The position numbers and the translations under genes were made by a program. Shown here piece after piece: positions 35,333 through 42,292 of a DNA stretch of 42,292 nucleotides (the first letter of the stretch is position 1; each line of letters opens with the position of its first letter). The stretch is from positions 1-42,292 of the forward strand of contig CAMJKP010000024.1 in the NCBI GenBank assembly GCA_946406435.1. Direction: 5' to 3'. The notes below the pieces were generated by a model that had not been told where the DNA came from, searched no databases, and worked only from the letters and a program-made list of their open reading frames with translations. This stretch comes from an uncultured Prevotellaceae bacterium (GTDB taxonomy: Bacteria > Bacteroidota > Bacteroidia > Bacteroidales > Bacteroidaceae).

Positions 35333-35372
35333 ACAAGAATAAAAACAAAAATAATAAAACAATTTAATCAAA

Positions 35373-38360
35373 ATGCAAAACAAAGGAATTGTACTTGTAA
35401 CCGCCGTACTTCTGACGCTTGCAAGCATCTTCTATCTGTCGTTCTCAGTGGCTACAAGCTACTATGACGGTCAGGCTGCTAAGATTAAGGATCCTATTGC
35501 CCAGCAGGATTACAAGGATTCTGTAAAGTATCTTGGCATCTATTCTTATCAGAACTGCCTTGAGACTCAGATTGGTTTGGGTCTTGACCTTAAGGGCGGT
35601 ATGAACGTAATCCTTGAGATCAGTGTACCTGACGTAGTTGAGGTACTCGCTGACCACAAGACAGACGCAGCCTTCGTAAAGTCAATGGAGGAGGCAAAGA
35701 AGGAAGAAGAGACATCACAGAGCGATTTCATCTCTCTCTTCATCAAATCATTCAAGAAGAACGCTCCTGGCCGCCGTCTCGCTGAGATCTTCGCTACTCA
35801 GCAGCTCAAAGGCAAGGTAAGCACACAGAGCACCGACGCTGAGGTTGAGAAGGCTCTCCGTACTGAGGTTCAGTCTGCTATTGACAACTCATACAACGTT
35901 GTCCGCAACCGTATTGACAAGTTCGGTGTTGTTCAGCCTAACATCCAGAAACTCGAAGGTCAGGATGGTCGTATCATGGTTGAAATGCCTGGTGTACGTG
36001 AGCCTGAGCGTGTACGTAAGCTCCTCCAGGGTTCTGCAAACCTTGAGTTCTGGGAGACATACAACTCACAGGAAATCGTTCCTTACCTCTCACAGCTCGA
36101 CCAGCGTGTTGCTAATGCTAATTCTGAGACTGTAGATACAACTAAGGCTGAGGCTGCTGATTCTGCAAAGGCAGAGCCTGCAAAGCCAGCTGCACAGGCA
36201 AACTTCCAGTTGAAGAAGTCTGACGCTAATACAGCTGCAACCGGTAAGGCAGATGTTAAGACCGAGCAGTTGAAGAAGCAGCACCCACTCCTTGCTATCT
36301 TCCAGCCTATCAATCAGGGTTATAGCCTCGTTGGTTATGCTCATGTTCGTGATACTGCTGCCATCAACAAGATTATCTATGGCGATGAGGCTAAGAAGGT
36401 GCTCCCAACTGACTGCAAGCTCCTTTGGAGTGCTAAGCCAATGGATGGTAACAAGAACATCTTCGAGCTCTATGCACTCAAGGTTACTTCTACCAACGGT
36501 CGTGCTCCACTTGAGGGTGACGTTATCGTTGATGCAAAGGATGAATTCGACCACACAACAGGTCGTCCTGTTGTAAGCATGTCAATGAATACTGAGGGTG
36601 CTCGTCTCTGGGCAGCTCTTACAAAGGCTAACACAGGCAAGGCTATTGCCATCGTTCTTGATGATGCTGTTTACTCAGCTCCTATGGTACATGGTGAGAT
36701 TGCTGGTGGTAACTCTCAGATCTCTGGTAACTTCACTATCGAGGATACAAAGGACTTGGCTAACACATTGAAGTCTGGTCGTATGCCTGCACCTGCACGT
36801 ATCGTACAGGAAGAGGTTGTAGGTCCTACACTCGGTGCTCAGTCTATCCAGCAGGGTATTTGGTCATTCGCTATCGCATTCGTACTCCTCTGCATCTACA
36901 TGATTGTGATGTACGGTGTAATTCCTGGTCTCATGGCTGACGCTGCTCTTATCGTCAACCTGTTCTTTACACTCGGTATTCTTGCATCGTTCCAGTCGGC
37001 TTTGACCATGCCTGGTATTGCGGGTATAGTCCTGACGCTTGGTACGGCGGTGGATGCTAACGTGCTTATCTACGAGCGTATCAAGGAAGAGCTCCGCAGA
37101 GGTCTTGGTATGAAGCAGGCACTTGCTGCTGGTTACAGCAACGCATTCTCTGCTATCTTCGACTCTAACCTCACATCTCTCATCACCGGTGTCATCCTGC
37201 TGACTATCGGTACAGGTCCTATCAAGGGCTTCGCTACAACATGGATCATCGGTATTGTATGTTCATTCTTCACAGCCGTATTCCTCACACGTATCGTTTA
37301 TGAGAACCGTATGGCTAAGGACAAGTGGCTGAACCTCACATTCGGACGCACATTCCTCCAGAACACCAAGTACAGATTCATGTCTGTTTATAAGAAGAGC
37401 TTCGTATTCTATGGTATCGCAGTAGTTGCATTCATCGCAAGCTTTGCTGTTCGCGGTCTTTCTGAGTCTATCGACTTCACAGGTGGTCGTAACTATGTAA
37501 TCGCATTCGAGAACGCTGTTGAGCCTGAGCAGGTTCGTCCTATCCTCAGTGAGGAGTTCGCAGGTTCTAACACCAACGCTATCGCAATCGGTACTGACGG
37601 TAAGACACTCCGTGTTTCTACCAACTACAAGATCGAGTCTAACAGTTCAACAGTTGACGACGAGTGTGAGAATAAGCTCTACACATGTTTGAAGAAGGGT
37701 GGCTTCGTAAAGCAGGCAAGCGTTGAGGCATTCAAGAACCCAGACGTTCGTGAGGGTGGTTCAATCATCTCTTCTCAGAAGGTAGGTCCTTCAGTAGCTA
37801 AGGATATCACATACGGCGCTATCATCTCTGTATTGGTTGCACTCGTAGCTATCTTTATCTACATCCTCATCCGTTTCCGCAACGTAGCATTCTCTGTAGG
37901 TTCAATCGTTGCCCTTGCTGTTGATACAGTAGTGGTAATCGGTTTCTACTCAGCACTCTATGACATCGTTCCTTGGAGCCTTGAGATTGACCAGACCTTC
38001 ATTGGTGCTATCCTGACTGTGATCGGTTACTCTATCAACGATAAGGTGGTTGTATTCGACCGTATTCGTGAGAACCTCGGTATTCACGTAAAGCAGGATA
38101 AGCAGGTTGTCTTCAATGACTCTGTAAACCAGACTCTCGCACGTACTATCAATACATCAGTATCTACATTGATTGTGCTGCTCTGTATCTTCATCCTCGG
38201 TGGTGATTCTATTCGCAGCTTCTCATTCGCAATGATTCTCGGTGTATTCTTCGGTACTCTCTCTTCAATCTTCATCGCTGCTCCTACAGCTTACCTCACA
38301 CTTGGTAAGAAGATCGTTGAGGAAGAGAACGCACCTGCAACAGCAGAGGTTAAGGCATAA
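35373..38360 (+). CDS. secDF: SecDF fusion protein of the protein export machinery
   Basis: 995 residues, the length of a fused SecD-SecF. The SecD part has an N-terminal membrane span, GLDLKGGMNVILEI, a large periplasmic region (about 60-470, including an Ala/Lys-rich low-complexity insert around 250-310), and MPGIAGIVLTLGTAVDANVLIYERIKEELRRG in its membrane domain. The SecF part has SIDFTGGRNYVI and AILTVIGYSINDKVVVFDRIREN. SecDF uses the proton gradient to pull preproteins out of the SecYEG channel on the periplasmic side. It is followed by its own terminator. Strong codon bias suggests high expression. Confidence 0.96.
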   Translation: MQNKGIVLVTAVLLTLASIFYLSFSVATSYYDGQAAKIKDPIAQQDYKDSVKYLGIYSYQNCLETQIGLGLDLKGGMNVILEISVPDVVEVLADHKTDAAFVKSMEEAKKEEETSQSDFISLFIKSFKKNAPGRRLAEIFATQQLKGKVSTQSTDAEVEKALRTEVQSAIDNSYNVVRNRIDKFGVVQPNIQKLEGQDGRIMVEMPGVREPERVRKLLQGSANLEFWETYNSQEIVPYLSQLDQRVANANSETVDTTKAEAADSAKAEPAKPAAQANFQLKKSDANTAATGKADVKTEQLKKQHPLLAIFQPINQGYSLVGYAHVRDTAAINKIIYGDEAKKVLPTDCKLLWSAKPMDGNKNIFELYALKVTSTNGRAPLEGDVIVDAKDEFDHTTGRPVVSMSMNTEGARLWAALTKANTGKAIAIVLDDAVYSAPMVHGEIAGGNSQISGNFTIEDTKDLANTLKSGRMPAPARIVQEEVVGPTLGAQSIQQGIWSFAIAFVLLCIYMIVMYGVIPGLMADAALIVNLFFTLGILASFQSALTMPGIAGIVLTLGTAVDANVLIYERIKEELRRGLGMKQALAAGYSNAFSAIFDSNLTSLITGVILLTIGTGPIKGFATTWIIGIVCSFFTAVFLTRIVYENRMAKDKWLNLTFGRTFLQNTKYRFMSVYKKSFVFYGIAVVAFIASFAVRGLSESIDFTGGRNYVIAFENAVEPEQVRPILSEEFAGSNTNAIAIGTDGKTLRVSTNYKIESNSSTVDDECENKLYTCLKKGGFVKQASVEAFKNPDVREGGSIISSQKVGPSVAKDITYGAIISVLVALVAIFIYILIRFRNVAFSVGSIVALAVDTVVVIGFYSALYDIVPWSLEIDQTFIGAILTVIGYSINDKVVVFDRIRENLGIHVKQDKQVVFNDSVNQTLARTINTSVSTLIVLLCIFILGGDSIRSFSFAMILGVFFGTLSSIFIAAPTAYLTLGKKIVEEENAPATAEVKA

Positions 38361-38390
38361 GATAAGAAAAAATATAAAGTAATATAACTA

Positions 38391-38434
38391 AAGAGCCGTA
38401 TCCGATATATAGGGTGCGGCTCTTTTGTTTTTTC
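38391..38434 (+). terminator. Intrinsic terminator of secDF
   Basis: AAGAGCCG (38391 on) pairs with CGGCTCTT (ending 38424), extended by wobble pairs, and is followed by TTGTTTTTT. Confidence 0.85.
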
Positions 38435-38970
38435 ATAATAAACGTAACACCGTTGCTTGGGGCTTTTAAGAAAAATCACCTCAGATTATAGTTATAACGC
38501 TAAGACGTTAAGTCGCAAAGTTTATATGGTTTAGCAACAAGTTGCTTTTTAACTGACAAAAATTTTTCGCTAAGGCTCAACAGGCTTAAGCAAGTTCCCA
38601 ATCTTTTACCATCACTTAAAATTCTTATTGGATAAAGATTGGTAAATCTTGACAGTTCAAGCACCGTAAGGTGCTGTTTCTGAGTCTCTGTGTTTATTAA
38701 TTGTCACCATTCGAGGACTGTAAGCCCGACACCTAAAAGGGCAGTCCGTAAGGGCTGTTATATGAGGTTATCATAGTAATTAGAGCGCTGTAAGTGCGAT
38801 ACCTATAATAAGTATCGCACTTACAGCGCTCTTTGAATCAAACCTATCTATATCAACGGCGCTTACGCACCGCCCTTTTAGGTGTCGCACCTTCGGCGCT
38901 CGCAGAATCTTGCATCTTTCTTATTTTTTTTGCTAATTCTGTGCTCCTTAAATTCACAGGACATAAAACA
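38435..38970. repeat. Gene-free repeat region with nested palindromes
   Basis: Contains AACGCTAAGACGTTAAGTCG 9-base repeats (38494 on), a CAATCTTTTACC / GGTAAATCTTGACAGTT-type inverted repeat related to 25025-25263, then 16-bp arms 38727-38742 and 38872-38887 enclosing a perfect 21-bp inverted repeat (38782-38802 with 38812-38832, 9-nt loop). No supported gene. Confidence 0.82.
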
Positions 38971-38973
38971 ATC

Positions 38974-38996
38974 AGGGGTGGCATTTCGCCACCCCT
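38974..38996 (-). terminator. Terminator of the M16 peptidase gene
   Basis: AGGGGTGGC (38974-38982) with GCCACCCCT (38988-38996), 5-nt loop; on the minus strand it is followed by TGATTGTTTTATG. It lies 27 bases after the stop codon. Confidence 0.8.
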
Positions 38997-39022
38997 GCAT
39001 CGTTTTTATATCGTCAAAATTA

Positions 39023-41836
39023 TTATTCTGGACGCATGATAACCTCGGCATGATTGCCGCTCTTGAGAATTACATTCTTGATATAAGAAGATATGTCCTC
39101 TGTAGTAACGCTCTCAATAAGCTTCTTATAGTCGGTGTAGTTGTCCTTGCCATAGAGTTTCCACTCTATGATAGCACCTACCCAGAAACCATTGCTCTTG
39201 AATGAGATTTCAGCCTCCTTGAGCATATTTTCCCTTATCTTGGTAACCTTGTCAGGATCTACCTTATCTGCTGCGTCATTCACGATTTTCTTCATAAGCT
39301 CAGCTGCCATGTCAAGCTTTGAAGGGTCAGAGATAGGAGCAGAGGTGTTGAGAGTTACTAATGGTGTAGAACCTGTAAGATTGATTCTGCAGGAAGCACT
39401 GCAATGGTAGGCTGCAGAAGCATCCTCACGAACCTGTTTCAGCATCTCATTTGAAAGCACCTCACCAGTGTATTTCATAAGCACGTCATTCTTGCGTGTA
39501 TTCTCTGCCGGAGCATAGTACATGTTTGCAAGTTGTGGCTTCGGACTTTCCATCTTGCGCTTGAAATCAAGTTTCTTCTTACCTTTGAAGAATGAAGTTA
39601 CATCCTTCAGAGCCACGTTGTCAGCCTTATTGGCAGGAAGAGAGGCAATATACTGCTCGATAAGAGGAAGTAGGGTAGCCTCGTCATAGTTGCCTACGAA
39701 TACGAATGTGTAGTTTGCTGCATTGGCTGTACGCTCTTTGATAATCTCAAGACAGCGGTCGTATGATATCTTATTAATGTCAGCCTCGCACAGCATCTTG
39801 TAACGTGGATTTCCGCTGGTAGTAATAGTGGTGAGAGAGTCCTCAAAGGCATACTCAGGCTGAAGTCCCTGACTTGGCAGGACGAGCTTCAGTTGCCCCA
39901 TGAATGACTCAAATGCCGGTGAATCCTTTGCTACAGAAGTGAAGTTAAGATATACCAGCTGCAAGAAAGTCTCAATATCCTTTGGAGTGGTCTGACCTCT
40001 CACGTTGCTGCGTGTGACGTTCATGTTAAAGCTTACGTTACACTGCTTTCCTGCAAGAGCCTTCTGCAGTTCGTTATTGCTGAAGTTGCCAAGTCCAGAG
40101 AGACGGCCAATATAATCCATAACCTTCAGGTTAGAATAGTCCTTTTCACCATAGAGGCAGGTACCTCCCTTTGAGAAAGCAGTAAGCTGAATCTCGTCGG
40201 TCTTGTAGTCGGTCTTCTTCAGAATGACGGTAGCACCATTGCTAAGTGTGAGTTCCTTATAGCCAAGGGCTGCGTTCTCAGTAGTCTTTTTGATACTTCC
40301 CTTCTTTGGAAGTTCTGCAATCAGAGGCTCGTTCTTGGTGTTATCCACCCAAGGCTCCTGCTTCTCTGCACGTGCTGCCTCGTATGTCTTGCGAAGCTCA
40401 TCTGCAGTAGGTACGAAACGGCCCTCTTTTTCCTGAGCAAACTCATAGACAACAAGGTTTGTATCGCTAACGCTGATTACCTGATTAGCATACTGATTCA
40501 CCATCTCAGGTGTCACCATCTGCGAAATCATGTTCCAGAACTGATGTTCGTCCTCAATGCTTGGAATAGGCTCGTTGTGAACGAAATGGCTGCTATACAG
40601 ACTACCGAACATATCATTCTCACGCTTGTCACGGTTGAGGAACTCTTTCTCTATCCATGACATGAAGCCATCCTTTGAGCGAATAAGCTCTGAAGCAGAG
40701 AAACCATGCTGCTTTGCACGCATTATCTCACGCACAGCATCACGAAGGGCTTCAAGGTCCTTGTTCTCCTTTGGAACGACGTAAAGTTGGAAGGCATCCT
40801 TAGTGTCGGAATACACATAATTGCCTACATGGGCATTTGCAGCCACGAAATTACATTCCGGCTTCTGTGCCAGTTCGCTGAAACGTGACTCAAGCATACC
40901 TCTCAGCATCATCTTTATATAATGGTTAACGAGGTATATCATTGTGCCCTTCAGACTGTCTGGCATGGCATCAATCTTCATGCAGACGTTAATCTGATTG
41001 TTTCTCATCTCCTTGTCCTTGTCAACAAAATAGATAGGCTCGTAGTTGTCAGGCACAGGATATTTCTCCACTTTTGCAGCATTAGGGTCAAGAGGGATAG
41101 AACTGAAGAGTTCCTTGATAACCTTTTCTGTATGGTCCACGTCCACATCACCAACTACTATGACAGCCTGATTGTCTGGACGATACCATTTCTTATAGTA
41201 CTTGCGCAAAGCATCGTATTCAAAATTGTCCACCACGCTCATAAGTCCGATAGGAAGACGAACACCCCACTTTGAGCCAGGATAGAGCTTTGGAAGGTTA
41301 GCCTCAAGCAATCGCATATTGGCATTGTTGCGCATAGCCCATTCGCCGTGTATAACGCCACGCTCCTTGTCAATCTCCTTATCCTCAAGCAGAAGGCCGT
41401 TACTCCAGTCCTTGATGATAATGAGGCATGAGTCGAGGGCAGACTGGCGTGTTGTCGGAACGTTGTTTATGTTATAAACAGTCTCATTGATGCTTGTGTA
41501 AGCATTGAGATCACGACCAAAAGCCACACCGAGTGAACGGCAGAACTCTACGATACCATTCTCCTTGAAATGTTCAGAACCGTTGAATGCCATGTGTTCA
41601 AGGAAGTGAGCAAGACCACGCTGCTCCTCTTCTTCCTGAAGAGAACCAACACGCTGCGCAATGTAGAAGTTAGCTACATGCTCAGGCCATTCATTGTGAC
41701 GGATGTAATAGGTAAGACCATTGGGGAGTTTACCGATGCGCACGCCTGTGTCAACAGGAACAGGGGGCAACTGCTGTGCGTTTGCCATTGCTGTAAGTGC
41801 AAATACGAACAGCAAAAGTAGTTTTCTTAGTTTCAT
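39023..41836 (-). CDS. Secreted M16 family zinc metallopeptidase (PqqL-like)
   Basis: 937 residues with signal peptide MKLRKLLLLFVFALTAMANA. The N-terminal M16 domain starts VRIGKLPNGLTYYIRHNE and has the inverted zinc motif HFLEH (His77, Glu80, His81), with the third ligand expected in the KERGVIHGEW segment about 80 residues on. A second pair of M16 domains (from about residue 510, KELTLSNGATVILKKTDYKTDEIQLTAFSKGG) lacks the motif and forms the other half of the clamshell. Such enzymes degrade peptides in the periplasm or at the surface. Single gene with own promoter and terminator. Confidence 0.94.
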   Translation of the reverse strand: MKLRKLLLLFVFALTAMANAQQLPPVPVDTGVRIGKLPNGLTYYIRHNEWPEHVANFYIAQRVGSLQEEEEQRGLAHFLEHMAFNGSEHFKENGIVEFCRSLGVAFGRDLNAYTSINETVYNINNVPTTRQSALDSCLIIIKDWSNGLLLEDKEIDKERGVIHGEWAMRNNANMRLLEANLPKLYPGSKWGVRLPIGLMSVVDNFEYDALRKYYKKWYRPDNQAVIVVGDVDVDHTEKVIKELFSSIPLDPNAAKVEKYPVPDNYEPIYFVDKDKEMRNNQINVCMKIDAMPDSLKGTMIYLVNHYIKMMLRGMLESRFSELAQKPECNFVAANAHVGNYVYSDTKDAFQLYVVPKENKDLEALRDAVREIMRAKQHGFSASELIRSKDGFMSWIEKEFLNRDKRENDMFGSLYSSHFVHNEPIPSIEDEHQFWNMISQMVTPEMVNQYANQVISVSDTNLVVYEFAQEKEGRFVPTADELRKTYEAARAEKQEPWVDNTKNEPLIAELPKKGSIKKTTENAALGYKELTLSNGATVILKKTDYKTDEIQLTAFSKGGTCLYGEKDYSNLKVMDYIGRLSGLGNFSNNELQKALAGKQCNVSFNMNVTRSNVRGQTTPKDIETFLQLVYLNFTSVAKDSPAFESFMGQLKLVLPSQGLQPEYAFEDSLTTITTSGNPRYKMLCEADINKISYDRCLEIIKERTANAANYTFVFVGNYDEATLLPLIEQYIASLPANKADNVALKDVTSFFKGKKKLDFKRKMESPKPQLANMYYAPAENTRKNDVLMKYTGEVLSNEMLKQVREDASAAYHCSASCRINLTGSTPLVTLNTSAPISDPSKLDMAAELMKKIVNDAADKVDPDKVTKIRENMLKEAEISFKSNGFWVGAIIEWKLYGKDNYTDYKKLIESVTTEDISSYIKNVILKSGNHAEVIMRPE

Positions 41837-41927
41837 TTTGTTTTAATTGAACTATTTGTTTAGTTATGTGTGATTTGTTATTTGTATATTTGAGTTTGTT
41901 AAAAGCTACACAGGTTTATATTTTTGG

Positions 41928-41957
41928 CAAAGGTACTATCATATTTCCAATTCGCAA
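41928..41957 (-). promoter_or_regulatory. Promoter of the M16 peptidase gene
   Basis: Minus-strand -7 box TACCTTTG (41935-41928) and TTG at 41957-41955, spacing 22; leader about 85 nt. Confidence 0.78.
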
Positions 41958-42000
41958 AAAAATCTGCCAATGATTATATATAATTAACATAAAGCATGTT

Positions 42001-42166
42001 TCGAACTCACGTTAAATTTGAGCGATTTAATCTCAGTTTATCGAGATATTTTTCCTTATGTTTCTGGAGGTATCTGTAAAGCAAATCCTTATATTCCTGT
42101 GACTGATTTCTGTTGGCAAAGGTAGTAACTAATTTCGGCATTGCCAAATATATAACGTGAGTTCGA
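42001..42166. repeat. 166-bp element with 14-bp terminal inverted repeats
   Basis: TCGAACTCACGTTA at 42001-42014 and its perfect inverse at 42153-42166. The inside holds no gene. The remaining sequence to the window end (42167-42292) shows nothing I can support. Confidence 0.75.
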
Positions 42167-42292
42167 CCAAATTGCTGATACAGCCTGCAAGGCTAACAGC
42201 CATCACCCGCCATCCGATATAGGGTGTGTTTATTTTTGGTACACTATATACTGAACCTTTTTGCTTTTGCATATACCCAATGCGCCATACCC

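Overview
The window reads as a chromosomal segment of a Prevotella-like member of the Bacteroidales (Bacteroidota). The evidence is a set of Bacteroidota-type promoters (a -7 box TAnnTTTG with a TTG 22-23 bases upstream, found before at least nine transcription units), a fused SecDF, a long-form IspG, BspA-like leucine-rich-repeat proteins, M6 and M16 peptidases with C-terminal type IX-like sorting tails or gut-Bacteroidales architecture, and lipoproteins with DUF4369-like domains. No phage, transposase, CRISPR array or rRNA is visible. Species cannot be decided from the sequence alone.

Layout. 1-5.8 kb: the 3' end of an acetyl-CoA hydrolase/CoA-transferase gene, then a minus-strand MBOAT acyltransferase plus SGNH-like pair (polysaccharide O-acetylation), a secreted M6 metallopeptidase, and an RNase H with a viroplasmin domain. 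5.8-10.4 kb: a MetY-type sulfhydrylase, a secreted two-domain carbohydrate esterase and a small lipoprotein. 11-17.4 kb: a minus-strand housekeeping block, rpoN, PAP2-like membrane protein, purE, ispG, pyrE and an SRPBCC protein, with a GxxExxY gene inserted between pyrE and the SRPBCC gene. 17.7-24.6 kb: tRNA-Leu(CAA), about 1.2 kb of repeats, then three tandem BspA-like surface proteins and a 52-residue peptide gene. 25-29.5 kb: a duplicated small membrane protein, tandem copies of a structured repeat, tRNA-Leu(TAA), an OmpA/TPR lipoprotein and a thioredoxin-fold lipoprotein. 29.6-38.4 kb: pckA, a 31-residue membrane peptide gene with a structured leader, an outer-membrane barrel protein, rhomboid protease, a membrane-anchored EEP-family phosphatase and secDF. 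39-41.8 kb: a secreted M16 peptidase.

The most striking property is the intergenic DNA. Almost every gap carries a different inverted or tandem repeat, and some repeats have entered coding sequence (ispG twice, the RNase H linker) or translation start regions (pyrE). The observations I rate highest are: (1) a roughly 560-bp cassette containing only a GxxExxY gene, bounded by 26-bp imperfect terminal inverted repeats (23/26) and by a partial duplication of the pyrE 3' end; (2) a three-copy RNA-like repeat following Bacteroidota promoters whose three predicted stems show compensatory changes between copies; (3) a compact transcription unit made of that structured leader, a 31-codon membrane peptide gene and an intrinsic terminator; and (4) nine perfect copies of GGTGTAATAC in alternating orientation within 283 bp.
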